From contig CBDDCT010000006.1 in assembly GCA_965226185.1 (NCBI GenBank), positions 1,178,001 to 1,242,000 of the forward strand: 64,000 nucleotides of DNA, in the 5' to 3' direction. Source of the stretch: CBDCYS01 sp965226185 (GTDB lineage: Bacteria > Acidobacteriota > Terriglobia > Bryobacterales > UBA6623). Positions 1-8,432 of the stretch are shown piece by piece; positions within the stretch are counted from its first letter, which is position 1; each line of letters begins with the position of its first letter. A program made the position numbers and the translations under genes. The notes under the pieces were generated by a model, which saw only the letters and a program-made list of their open reading frames with translations, was not told where the DNA came from and made no database searches.

Positions 1-1018
1 CCCAGGGATTGCCGTTGGCGTCGATGAAGATCTGCGGCTGGTAGGTGAAGCTGCCTGATTCGGCCTGAAAGGCGGATTGCAGCGGCCGGGCGGGCGCTTG
101 CAGCCGGCCGTCGGCGAACACGCGCAGGTGCACCTCGCGCTCGGCGCCCAACATCACGCCCGGTCCGAAGCACGTGCCGCACGCTAGCTCGGTCTTGGGT
201 TCGGGCAGGCGGTAGCGATAGTTATACCCGTTATCCTTGCCCCAGTTGGCGCCGCTGCTTTCCCACGCTACCCAGACGCGGTCCTCTAGGTCGACGGCCA
301 CCGAGGCGCGGGCCTCGAACAGGGGCGTTTCGGCGACGGCCATCTCCGGCACGGCCGCCTCGCCGTTGCGCAACGCGGTCAAGTAGACGTCATAGTTGCC
401 GTTGCGGTAGCTGTCGTACGCCACCCAGGCGGCCCCGCGCGAGTCGAGCGCCACGGCCGGGTTCCAGTCATTTCCCGGACGTCCGCTGACCGCGACTTGC
501 TCCGACCACTCCCCGTCCGAGAAGGTGCGGAGGAAGATGTCGGATTCACGGCCGCGGAAGCCCTGCCAAACGAGGGCGAACTGGCCGTCGCGTGACGCCA
601 GGCTGGGATTGATGTCGGGCAAGGGGTGGTCGGTCAGACGAATGAGGTCGCCCCAGGACTCGGCGGCGGGATCGTAGCGTCGGGCATAGAGGTCCCAGTT
701 ACCGTTGCGCCGCGCGGACCAGATCACCCACGGACGGTTCTCCGCGTCCAGCGCAATCCGTGGCAGCCACACATCACCGCTTCCGCCTGGCACTAAAAGT
801 AGGTTGCTCCACTGTCCTTCCCGGTATTGGCGCAGACCGATCTCATCCCGCCGATCGGCATGGGACATCCAAACGAGCCACAGGGTCCCGTCCGTCGCCG
901 CCGCGATATCGGGCAGATCATCGGCACGCATCTCGGTGCCGACGGACTGGATGGAACTGAGCTGGCCAAGCGCGGGCGCGCTGCAGATGAGTGAGAGCAG
1001 CAGAAGCATTCGGATCAT
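1..1018 (-). CDS. Secreted beta-propeller-like protein, C-terminus beyond window
   Basis: Partial gene; the start is inside the window and the 3' end runs off its left edge, leaving about 339 codons. The ATG at 1018 opens a signal peptide (MIRMLLLLSLICSAPALG) followed by repeated blades of the type 'DGTLWLVWM', 'RNGNWDLYARR', 'SRGAAWVAYDSY', 'RNGNYDVYL'. These short W/Y-rich repeats resemble the N-terminal ~400 residues of the protein at 38120-40624 (NGNFELY, GRAWISWDSYHGGNYDV, ANWGKD versus KNWGKD), so the two are paralogues. The 38 kb copy carries a C-terminal PHP/DUF3604-like domain, and this one may too. Function unknown; probably exported. The initiator is inferred from the signal peptide. 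Confidence 0.7.
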   Translation of the reverse strand, partial: MIRMLLLLSLICSAPALGQLSSIQSVGTEMRADDLPDIAAATDGTLWLVWMSHADRRDEIGLRQYREGQWSNLLLVPGGSGDVWLPRIALDAENRPWVIWSARRNGNWDLYARRYDPAAESWGDLIRLTDHPLPDINPSLASRDGQFALVWQGFRGRESDIFLRTFSDGEWSEQVAVSGRPGNDWNPAVALDSRGAAWVAYDSYRNGNYDVYLTALRNGEAAVPEMAVAETPLFEARASVAVDLEDRVWVAWESSGANWGKDNGYNYRYRLPEPKTELACGTCFGPGVMLGAEREVHLRVFADGRLQAPARPLQSAFQAESGSFTYQPQIFIDANGNPW

Positions 1019-1130
1019 GGCGAGTCTAAGTATAGAGGACCCGGCACCCGCGGGGCAGCAACACGAACAGGTTCAGCTCATCAGGCGAACCGCTGTGATG
1101 GTCTCGACGTCCGGGTGTCTGCGCGGGACC

Positions 1131-1319
1131 TCATGGCGTCTCTTCCATTAGGCTCCCGACCTTCGAGAAAATCGTCGTGATGTGGTCCCGGAAAGGAGGA
1201 AAGACGGCGCCCGCTGTTAGGACAAAGAAGCCGACAAGCAGGGAATACTCGATAAGATCTTGTCCGCGAGTGTCACGCCAGATCTGCAAGCGGAACAGGT
1301 ATATCCATGTACGTTACAT
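1131..1319 (-). pseudogene. Flp-type pilin copy with a stop at codon 2
   Basis: On the minus strand the frame reads ATG TAA CGT ACA TGG ATA and then stays open for 60 codons to a TGA at 1131. The encoded residues (WRDTRGQDLIEYSLLVGF) are the N-terminal motif of Flp/Fap pilins: a short basic leader, G-Q-D-L-x-E-Y around the processing site, then a hydrophobic helix. The intact neighbour at 1496-1690 has AAG where this copy has TAA, so the start was probably destroyed by substitution. Translation from a downstream TTG (codon 11) would still give most of the helix but no leader. Either a young pseudogene or a gene with an unusual start. Confidence 0.65.
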
Positions 1320-1495
1320 CATGATTCGCCCCGCCCTGGGAAGACCCGCCGATGCATCACAGACAATCCTTCTGCCCGGATTATAGGCACGTGAGAGCCG
1401 AAGCTGGCGAAGCATACCATGATGTGCGGTGAGCTGACAATCGCCTGATCTGGATGGAGGAGCCCGGCCGATATCTGAACGGCCTCGGAATGCCC

Positions 1496-1690
1496 TTATA
1501 GCTTGGATGCGTTTTCCACGACGCTGGCCATTTTGGAAAAGATGATCGAAATGCTGTCCGCGATCGGTGGCAAGACCGCCCCGGCGGATACCGCGATGAA
1601 TCCGGTGAGCAGGGCATATTCCACCAAGTCTTGCCCGCGCGTGTCACGCCAGATCTGCAAACGGTACAGGCATATCCATATTCGCTTCAT
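1496..1690 (-). CDS. Flp/Fap-type pilin subunit
   Basis: A 64-residue protein with the Flp pilin layout: a short basic leader with R/K residues, then RDTRGQDLVEYALLTGF, where Gly-Gln-Asp-Leu-Val-Glu-Tyr matches the prepilin peptidase region and Glu+5 of class IVb pilins, then a single hydrophobic helix and a short C-tail. Flp pilins are polymerised by Tad secretion systems into adhesive pili on the cell surface. No tad/cpa genes lie within the window, so the assembly machinery must be elsewhere. The gene is the intact member of a tandem duplication with 1131-1319. Family assignment is by motif and length. Confidence 0.75.
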   Translation of the reverse strand: MKRIWICLYRLQIWRDTRGQDLVEYALLTGFIAVSAGAVLPPIADSISIIFSKMASVVENASKL

Positions 1691-1893
1691 CAGGATTCAC
1701 CCCGCCTTGAGCCGCTTCGCCAGCGCATCATAGACAATCGTAAAGGTGGACGAGGTTTTCATCAATAGCCCCTAAGTAACAGGTCCATAGGGGATTGTTA
1801 CTAGGTGAGGCTAGCCAAGAGGTACTAGACAGACACAAGCCGTCCAGGCCCATGGCGTTGCTACCATGGGTAGACATTCCGCACGGACCAACC

Positions 1894-3063
1894 ATGTTTT
1901 CTTTCCAAGGAGTAGACTTCATCGACTTCGATTCTCTGCTTGACGAGCAGGAGAAGATGGTCCGGCAGTCAACGCGCCAATTTGTTGACGAGAAAGTGAT
2001 TCCGATCATCAACCAGCACTTCCGCGAAGCCACGTTCCCGATTCACCTCACTGAAGAAATGGCGCGGCTGGGTCTTTTCGGGGCAAATATCGACGGATAC
2101 GGGTGCGCCGGGATGAGCGATATCGAATACGGCCTGGTGATGCAAGAGCTTGAGCGAGGCGACACCTCTCTGCGCAGTTTTGCTTCGGTTCAGGGCAATC
2201 TCGTCATGTGGCCGATCCTCAACTACGGCAGTGAGGAACAAAAGGACCGCTGGCTGCCGCTCCTGCAGCAGGGCAAGGTTCTTGGCTGTTTCGGGCTGAC
2301 CGAGCCTGACTTCGGCTCAAACCCGGCGGGCATGAGGACCCGTGCCGTCAAAGATGGCGATTCCTTTGTGTTAAACGGAGAAAAAACTTGGATCACGAAC
2401 GGCACCGTGGCCGGCGTCGCCGTGGTCTGGGCCAAGGAGAACGGGCAAATTAGGGGCTTTCTGGTGGAAAAGGGCACGCCGGGTTTTTCCGCCTCGGAGC
2501 TGCACGGTAAATGGTCGATGCGGGCCTCGATCACGGCGAGCTTGTCGTTCGAGGACTGCCGCATACCGGCTGAAAACGCGCTTCCGGGCGCCATCGGGCT
2601 GAAAGCCGCCTTGGGGTGTTTGACGCAAGCCCGCTACGGGATCGGCTGGGGGTGCATCGGCGCCGCCATGGCTTGTTACGACACAGCGAGGCAATACACG
2701 GTCCTGCGCAAGCAGTTCGCCGGCAAGCCCATCGCGTCACATCAGCTCGTGCAGCAAGAGCTTGCCTGGATGATCTCCGAGATCAGCAAGGCTCAATTGC
2801 TGGCGCTGCACGTCGGCCGGCTCAAGAGTCAGGGCCGCATGCACTTTTCCCACGTTTCCCTCCTGAAACAAAATAACGCTTGGATGGCTCTCGAGACAGC
2901 CCGCCGCAGCCGAGACTTATTGGGAGCGAATGGCATCACCGATGAATACCCGATCTTCCGGCACATGTCGAATCTCGAAACCGTGAAGACCTATGAAGGG
3001 ACGCACAATATCCACACGCTGACGATCGGCCAGCGCGTCACCGGCATCCCGGCCTATGAGTAG
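1894..3063 (+). CDS. gcdH: Acyl-CoA dehydrogenase, glutaryl-CoA dehydrogenase-like
   Basis: FAD-dependent acyl-CoA dehydrogenase of 389 residues, the usual family length. It has the N-terminal helical domain, the beta-domain signature GCFGLTEPDFGSNP and KTWITNG, and the C-terminal domain ending in KTYEGTHNIHTLTIGQRVTG. In glutaryl-CoA dehydrogenases the glutamate of TYEGTH is the catalytic base, and this is preserved. Those enzymes oxidise and decarboxylate glutaryl-CoA to crotonyl-CoA in lysine/tryptophan breakdown. The frame is open further upstream (TTG 1795, ATG 1852), but homologues begin near MFSFQGVDFIDFDSLL, so 1894 is preferred. The 3' end overlaps the next gene by eight bases. Substrate is inferred. 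Confidence 0.85.
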   Translation: MFSFQGVDFIDFDSLLDEQEKMVRQSTRQFVDEKVIPIINQHFREATFPIHLTEEMARLGLFGANIDGYGCAGMSDIEYGLVMQELERGDTSLRSFASVQGNLVMWPILNYGSEEQKDRWLPLLQQGKVLGCFGLTEPDFGSNPAGMRTRAVKDGDSFVLNGEKTWITNGTVAGVAVVWAKENGQIRGFLVEKGTPGFSASELHGKWSMRASITASLSFEDCRIPAENALPGAIGLKAALGCLTQARYGIGWGCIGAAMACYDTARQYTVLRKQFAGKPIASHQLVQQELAWMISEISKAQLLALHVGRLKSQGRMHFSHVSLLKQNNAWMALETARRSRDLLGANGITDEYPIFRHMSNLETVKTYEGTHNIHTLTIGQRVTGIPAYE

Positions 3064-3622
3064 GGTCCTCCATCAACTTTCAGCCCGCCGCGTGGGAAGT
3101 TTGGCAGGAAACGCCATAGGCAAGAACAGAGCCTCAGGCGCAAGCCTGAGGTCAAGTTCGCCCAACGCAACAAGGCGTAGCAACGGTCGTCCGTCATTAC
3201 GAATACTGTCTCTGCTAGCATCCGTTGCAGCCATTTCGGTTGTCGTTGCCGCACCCGTGCTGCTTTCCTTCGGCCGTGCGGAGTCCGCCGCGCTCTACGC
3301 TGCTTTCGCCCCGCTGTGCCATCAGGCGGCGGAGCGGTCTTGGACCGTGCTGGGGTATCCGCTAGCGGTCTGCATCAGATGTTTTGGTTTCTACTGCGGG
3401 GTCCTCGGGGCGTTTTGCGCAGGCGCTAAATTCTCCTGGACAGGATTTTGGGCAGCGATGACCGCTACGTTTGCGACAGTTGCCCTTGAAACAACATCGG
3501 TCCTCGCGGCGCCTCCCGGCATCCGCTTCCTGAGTGGTGCGTGGCTGGGTCTGGCAATGGCCTCAGCCCTCTCGGAGGTGGCCGTGCCCGTCCGCCTCCG
3601 TCCCTCGAGTCGGTTCGGATGA
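3056..3622 (+). CDS. DUF2085-type small membrane protein
   Basis: A 188-residue protein. After an Arg/Ser-rich N-terminus it has about four hydrophobic segments. Between the first two lie PLCHQAAERSWTVLGYPLAVC and IRCFGFYCG, the Cys-His...Cys-x-x-Cys pattern of the DUF2085 family of inner-membrane proteins with unknown function. Its ATG overlaps the stop of the acyl-CoA dehydrogenase gene (ATGAGTAG), suggesting translational coupling, though the first ~45 residues are low-complexity and cover a hairpin, so the true start may lie downstream. No function is assigned. Confidence 0.65.
   Translation: MSRVLHQLSARRVGSLAGNAIGKNRASGASLRSSSPNATRRSNGRPSLRILSLLASVAAISVVVAAPVLLSFGRAESAALYAAFAPLCHQAAERSWTVLGYPLAVCIRCFGFYCGVLGAFCAGAKFSWTGFWAAMTATFATVALETTSVLAAPPGIRFLSGAWLGLAMASALSEVAVPVRLRPSSRFG
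3132..3151. repeat. Eight-base hairpin with GCAA tetraloop
   Basis: CCTCAGGC and GCCTGAGG form a perfect stem around the loop GCAA at 3140-3143. It lies 70 bases after the dehydrogenase stop and within the first codons of the DUF2085 frame. No U-run follows, so it is not a classical terminator; it may be a REP-like unit. Confidence 0.45.
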
Positions 3623-3729
3623 ACCAGGAACCGGGGCCTGTCGTTAATCCTCCGGCAGCCCTCGTGCGGTAAGATTCATTGGGCAGGCCGGGTCGGCCTG
3701 CCCACAAAACAAGACGGGAGCCAAGGCTA

Positions 3730-4182
3730 ATGAAGCAAATCGTCTATTCGATGCAATTCAAAGGGACGGCAGCACCCGAGGAGGGCTCTTCGAATGTCCT
3801 GAAGGCAGCCACGAAGGCCCCAAGCTGCAACATCTCAACCGTGGTCGGCCCACAAGGCGTGACTGGAAGTATCGAAGGGGTTGCCGGCGGTGAAGCGTCT
3901 TTTGAATCCGTCGTGACGATCACCGGAGAGACCTCCTTCCAGGAGAAAGGCAGGGTCACTTTTGGAGAGGGCGGCCACGGGTTTTCGTTCGACACCGTCG
4001 GAGAAGGCTATCTCGGCAAGAGCGCGGAGGAAGGGGTTTTGCACGGCTCGGTCATCTGGCGCATTGAAAAAGGCCAAGGCCAATTCGAGGGAGCAACCGG
4101 TTTGATCACGTCGAACTTCACGGTGGGCGGTAACGGCGAGGTCACCGACAACCATTTCGGAGTGATCTGCACGCAAGACTAG
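3730..4182 (+). CDS. Conserved hypothetical protein, beta-barrel-like (~150 aa)
   Basis: A 150-residue protein without signal peptide or membrane segment. It is rich in alternating Gly/Thr/Val stretches (SIEGVAGGEASFESVVTITG, GKGQGQFEGATGLITSNF) that suggest an all-beta fold like small barrel proteins of the DUF3224/allene-oxide-cyclase-like type; this is a resemblance only. The ATG at 3730 follows a GGGAG motif by about ten bases and is preferred to the upstream in-frame start at 3679. It stands alone between the DUF2085 gene and a zinc-ribbon membrane protein on the same strand. Function not recognised. Confidence 0.55.
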   Translation: MKQIVYSMQFKGTAAPEEGSSNVLKAATKAPSCNISTVVGPQGVTGSIEGVAGGEASFESVVTITGETSFQEKGRVTFGEGGHGFSFDTVGEGYLGKSAEEGVLHGSVIWRIEKGQGQFEGATGLITSNFTVGGNGEVTDNHFGVICTQD

Positions 4183-4210
4183 CCCCCATTCAACTGTTCC
4201 TCTAGGCACG

Positions 4211-4852
4211 ATGAACCAGACTTGCACTTGCGGCGCGACAGCCCCTCCCGAAGCACGGTTCTGCCCGATGTGCGCCCGCCCTTTCCGGGAGGAAGAGGAC
4301 GTCCCCGACATCCGTGACGTTGTGGCGGCTGCCGGGCAGGATGCGGCTGCTCAGGAAGCGCCGGCACGCGAAGACGTCTCAATCGGTTTCGGAAACTTGG
4401 AAGCGATCCGCTGCGCCTATACCGGGGCCGCGCTCGCGGCGCTGCTCAGTCACATACCCTTCCTGAATATTTTTTGCTTCGTTTGGTACCCCAGTGCGGC
4501 CTTTCTCTCGGTCTACCGTTTCCGCAAGAGCACCGGCGTTAATCTCAACTCAAAGCAAGGAGCCCAGCTCGGCTGGATCACCGGCGTATTGGCCTTCGCG
4601 GTGTTCCTCCTTCTGTTTGCCACGGTCATGCTGTTCGCCAGCGACGCCGGAACATTTGCCGAAGCAATGCGCCAGCAGATCGAGCAAATGTCGGTGCCCG
4701 CCGACGTCAAGGAGCAAATGAGGGAAATCATCCAAAGCCCGGCGGCTATGGGATTCGTGATGCTGGTCTACCTCGGCGTGTCTTTCCTGATCACCGCCGG
4801 ACTCAGCTCGGTCGGCGGCGCCGTGGCCGCGAAAGTTCTTGAAAAAGATTAG
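4211..4852 (+). CDS. Zinc-ribbon membrane protein
   Basis: A 213-residue protein opening with a zinc-ribbon (CTCGATAPPEARFCPMCARP, four Cys in two pairs), then an acidic/Ala-rich linker to about residue 75, then three or four hydrophobic helices (around 75-105, 125-150 and 175-205). The N-terminal ribbon plus membrane anchor is a frequent bacterial arrangement with unknown function; the ribbon would lie in the cytoplasm. It follows the preceding gene by 28 bases on the same strand and may be cotranscribed with it. No specific role can be given. Confidence 0.65.
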   Translation: MNQTCTCGATAPPEARFCPMCARPFREEEDVPDIRDVVAAAGQDAAAQEAPAREDVSIGFGNLEAIRCAYTGAALAALLSHIPFLNIFCFVWYPSAAFLSVYRFRKSTGVNLNSKQGAQLGWITGVLAFAVFLLLFATVMLFASDAGTFAEAMRQQIEQMSVPADVKEQMREIIQSPAAMGFVMLVYLGVSFLITAGLSSVGGAVAAKVLEKD

Positions 4853-5025
4853 CGACGGTGCGATCCGCGGCATGCCCGGCAACGAGGCGGGAGCCGCCGG
4901 GATTTCAATTCGTCTTCGCGCCGGACTTCCTCGATCGCACGCATCCGCCGGCAGTCTGAGGACTGACGCTCACTTGCGCTCGCGCCTCCGCGCGCCTACC
5001 CTAGAAGCCTTTGGAGGAATCTAGC

Positions 5026-6780
5026 ATGCAACATCTCGACCGCCGCCAGTTTTTGCGTTTCGCCGGGGGCGCCACGGCAGCCGCCGCTCTTCCGCTCGGT
5101 TGCGGCACTGCTCCCGAATCTCAGTCCGCGGCGTCGGAAAAACCGAACATTGTCGTCATCATGGCCGACGACATGGGCTTCTCCGACATCGGCTGCTACG
5201 GCGGTGAGATCGAAACTCCCAATATCAACGCACTGGCCGAGGGCGGACTCCGCTTCCGCCAGTTTTACAACACCGCCCGCTGCTGTCCGACACGTGCCGC
5301 GCTGCTGACCGGCCTTTATCAGCACCAAGCCGGGGTTGGGCACATGATGGCGGCCTACTCCAAGGACGGCGAGGTCATCCCCTCCTACCAGGCCAAGCTG
5401 AACCGCGAATGCGTGACTTTCGGTGAAGCGCTGCGGCCCGCCGGCTACACCACGCTGATGAGCGGCAAGTGGCACGTGACGCCGTCCGTCGACCGCGACC
5501 AGGTCACTGAAATCGACAAGAGCAACTGGCCCCGGCAGCGCGGCTTTGACCGCTTCTGGGGAACCATCCACGGCGCCGGCAGCTTCTACGACCCGGTGTC
5601 CCTTACCGACGAGAACGATCCCACCAAACCCGAGAGCGGCGACTTCTACTACACCACCGCCATCGCGGAGAATGCGACCCGGTTGATTGACGAATCGCCG
5701 CGCGACAAGCCGTTCTTCCTCTATATGGCCTTCACCTCGCCGCACTGGCCGTTGCATGCGCCCGACGAGGACATCGCCGCGTACAAGGGCAAATACGACA
5801 TGGGCTGGGACGAGCTTCGCAAGCAGCGCCAGGCGCGGATGATCGAGATGGGTGTCATCAAGAAGGAATGGGATCTCACGGCCCGCGACGAACTCGTCGT
5901 CCCTTGGGAAGAAGCCGAGAACAAGGAATGGCAGTCGCGCCGCATGGAGGTCTACGCCGCGCAAATCACGGTGATGGACCGCGCCATCGGCCGACTGGTG
6001 AATAAGCTCAAAGAGCTGGAAGTCTTCGACAACACCCTCATCTTTTTCCTCGCCGACAACGGCGGCTGCGCCGAAGAGCTTTACCCCGACAACACCGGCC
6101 TGCACTTCCCAAAAACGACGCTCGGCGGCGACCCCGTAAAGCTCGGCAACGATCCCGATGAGATGCCCGGACAGGCGGACGACTACCAGAGCTACGGCCT
6201 GCCCTGGGCCAACGCTTCGAACACCCCTTTCCGGCTGTATAAGCACTGGGTCCACGAGGGGGGCATTTCTTCTCCGCTCATCGTGCATTGGCCGAAAGGG
6301 GTCACGGTTCCGGGGACATGGACCGATCAGCCGGGCCACCTGATCGACATCATGGCGAGCAGTCTTGACGTGGCCGGAGGCGAATATCCCAGCACTTATG
6401 ACGGCCATCCGATCACACCGCTCGAAGGCGAGAGCCTGCGGCCGATTTTCTCGGGCCACGACCGCAACGGCCATGCGGACGGCATTTTCTGGGAGCACGA
6501 AGGCAACCGGGCGGTCCGGGTGGGCAAGTGGAAGCTGGTTTCGAAATGGACCGCGCCCAGCATTGGCGGGCGCCCCGTCGTCGAACCCCTCGACAATCGC
6601 TGGGAACTCTACGACATCGACGCCGACCGCACCGAGATGCACGACCTAGCCAAGGAAATGCCCGAGAAGGTGCAAGAGCTAGCCCCGATGTGGCAAGCCT
6701 GGGCCGAAAGGGCGGGTGTCGTCGAATGGCTCAGTTGGGACGGCGGCGAAGCGCGCTCCTCCGCGGGGAAGAAGAGTTAA
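5026..6780 (+). CDS. Sulfatase (arylsulfatase family) with Tat-type signal
   Basis: Type I sulfatase of 584 residues. The ATG at 5026 follows GGAGG at 5013-5017. The N-terminus DRRQFLRFAGGATAAA is a twin-arginine signal, and LPLGC just after could make it a lipoprotein. KPNIVVIMADDMGFSDIGCYGG is the metal-binding start of the sulfatase fold, and CCPTRAALLTG carries the C-x-P-x-R motif whose cysteine is converted to formylglycine. Later motifs FFLADNGGCAEE and the C-terminal RVGKWKLV are also present. It hydrolyses sulfate esters outside the cytoplasm; the substrate is unknown. No maturation enzyme is adjacent. A second sulfatase fragment lies at the right edge of the window. Confidence 0.9.
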   Translation: MQHLDRRQFLRFAGGATAAAALPLGCGTAPESQSAASEKPNIVVIMADDMGFSDIGCYGGEIETPNINALAEGGLRFRQFYNTARCCPTRAALLTGLYQHQAGVGHMMAAYSKDGEVIPSYQAKLNRECVTFGEALRPAGYTTLMSGKWHVTPSVDRDQVTEIDKSNWPRQRGFDRFWGTIHGAGSFYDPVSLTDENDPTKPESGDFYYTTAIAENATRLIDESPRDKPFFLYMAFTSPHWPLHAPDEDIAAYKGKYDMGWDELRKQRQARMIEMGVIKKEWDLTARDELVVPWEEAENKEWQSRRMEVYAAQITVMDRAIGRLVNKLKELEVFDNTLIFFLADNGGCAEELYPDNTGLHFPKTTLGGDPVKLGNDPDEMPGQADDYQSYGLPWANASNTPFRLYKHWVHEGGISSPLIVHWPKGVTVPGTWTDQPGHLIDIMASSLDVAGGEYPSTYDGHPITPLEGESLRPIFSGHDRNGHADGIFWEHEGNRAVRVGKWKLVSKWTAPSIGGRPVVEPLDNRWELYDIDADRTEMHDLAKEMPEKVQELAPMWQAWAERAGVVEWLSWDGGEARSSAGKKS

Positions 6781-6885
6781 CCGAAGGACTCCTGTCATCA
6801 ATTTCGTCTAGATGCCTTCTAATCACGTATTTGATGCGCACTGAATCTAATTGACCTCAATCTATTTTTGCGGCATCATAATCTT

Positions 6886-7113
6886 GTGCGAACTACACTT
6901 GCCATTGATGATGAGGTTTTTGAGTCGGTCCAAGAATACGCACGGGCGCATGAGTTTTCCTTGGGTAAGGCGGTCTCGGAGCTAGTCCGAAGGGGTTTGG
7001 CCGTGGAATGTCCAATCGTGATGAACGGGGAACTGGCGGTCCTGTCTCCGGGACCGGAGGCGCCAACGGTCACCGATCAAGATGTCGCAAGGCTTGAAGC
7101 GGAAGTCCGGTGA
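6886..7113 (+). CDS. Ribbon-helix-helix antitoxin, VapB-like
   Basis: A 75-residue protein beginning VRTTLAIDDEVFESVQEYA from a GTG at 6886, the short beta strand plus helix of ribbon-helix-helix antitoxins that bind their own operator. A TTG 18 bases upstream is an alternative start. Its stop overlaps the GTG of the next frame (GTGA, 7110-7113), the usual VapB-VapC coupling. However, the toxin frame is degraded after about ten residues, so this is now an orphan antitoxin. Family is called by sequence pattern. Confidence 0.65.
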   Translation: MRTTLAIDDEVFESVQEYARAHEFSLGKAVSELVRRGLAVECPIVMNGELAVLSPGPEAPTVTDQDVARLEAEVR

Positions 7114-7195
7114 CTTATCTGCTTGACGTCAATGTCCAGTACACGATTGCGGTGACTGCGTGGCGGTCGTGCCGAGATCAGGAGCAAGAACGCTC
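7110..7195 (+). pseudogene. Remnant of a VapC PIN-domain toxin (N-terminus only)
   Basis: From the overlapping GTG the frame reads V-T-Y-L-L-D-V-N-V, the strand that carries the first catalytic aspartate of PIN-domain ribonucleases (typically MTYLLDVNVLVAL). After that the sequence no longer resembles a PIN domain, and the convergent gene at 7196 begins. The rest of the toxin has been deleted or replaced. Confidence 0.5.
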
Positions 7196-7661
7196 TTATT
7201 TGGTGATCGTCGAGACCTTCACACGAATCTTTTGTGGCCGAAAACAGGACTTGTCGTTGCACGCTTGGTAGCGCAGCGTTCCCGTCAACTCATTTAGCTC
7301 CGGGGGCACCTTTTCCGGCGCCGAAAACGTTGAGTTGACCGTGATGTTGCCCGAGTAGACCAGCAGGGGTTTTGGGGAGAACGAGTATTTGACTATCTCG
7401 GCTTCGGGATAGCTGACTGTCTTGAGCTGGAGCGGACTCTCATCCCAGGTAAGTTTGGTGGCAATCAGGTATTCTTCCGCCGGCTTGTGTGAATTGATGT
7501 GGTAGCCGGGCCGAATGCGAATCGTGAGCGGCACGGTTGCATCTTGACCGGGCGAGATGGTGATCAACCCTGGCGGTGCGATTGACGCTGCTTGGAACCC
7601 CCTGAATGACTGCGCCGAGGCCGGGCCCGCCAAGACCACGAGCAGTGCAGCCGCGAGGACT

Positions 7662-7684
<23 letters not shown>
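7196..7684 (-). CDS. DsbD N-terminal (alpha) domain protein
   Basis: About 162 residues: a signal peptide (VLAAALLVVLAGPASAQ) and an immunoglobulin-like domain with YHINSHKP and, near the C-terminus, YQACNDKSCFRPQ. The two cysteines of CNDKSC match the redox pair of the periplasmic DsbD alpha domain, which relays electrons to periplasmic thioredoxin-like proteins. Here the domain is a stand-alone protein without the DsbD transmembrane part. The ATG at 7684 follows AAGGG and is preferred to GTG 7696; it overlaps the end of the upstream TlpA-like gene by 23 bases, so the two form an operon and probably act on the same periplasmic thiols. Confidence 0.75.
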
Positions 7685-8198
<514 letters not shown>

Positions 8199-8337
8199 GA
8201 GGACTCCAAATCTTTTTTGATTATAGCGTTGTCCAGCGGGCGTGCTTCGTGGGGCGAGCAGGCCCGCGGCAACCGGGCGTCTATGTTTCTATTCAGTCCC
8301 ATAGGGGCTGAGGTTACTCTTCCCAACGCAGACCCGC

Positions 8338-8419
8338 GACAGAGACGTGGACGGAAATCCACGCTCAAAGGGATTCTGAGCGCACAATCCAAGCGCGGAC
8401 TTCCGTCCGCGCCTCTGTC
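8338..8419. repeat. Inverted pair of a 28-bp hairpin repeat with GGAA loop
   Basis: Unit A at 8338-8365 (plus) and unit B at 8392-8419 (minus) share the pattern GACAGAGRCGYGGACGGAA followed by the complementary arm. Unit B folds as GCGCGGAC-GGAA-GTCCGCGC. A third copy lies at 44176-44203. The pair sits between xseA and the TlpA gene, where it could end transcription or stabilise mRNA, but no U-run is present. Confidence 0.6.
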
Positions 8420-8432
8420 GCGCCATTTGATA

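Larger units (their letters stand above)
1131..1740. repeat. Tandem duplication of the pilin gene and its upstream leader
   Basis: Two units, about 1131-1370 and 1496-1740, align over the pilin gene and about 50 bases upstream of it. The upstream parts share gattcRccccgcc, then a gcatcaYagacaatc block at 1353-1370 and 1724-1739. They have diverged in the 3' half of the coding region. This is a direct gene duplication, not an IS. Confidence 0.6.

Noticed and set aside
4996..6642. Long open frame (548 codons) opposite the sulfatase gene
   Set aside because: It is antisense to a clear sulfatase in high-GC DNA, has no ribosome site and no family motif; its residue bias (V/G/A/R/H) is that of a shadow frame.
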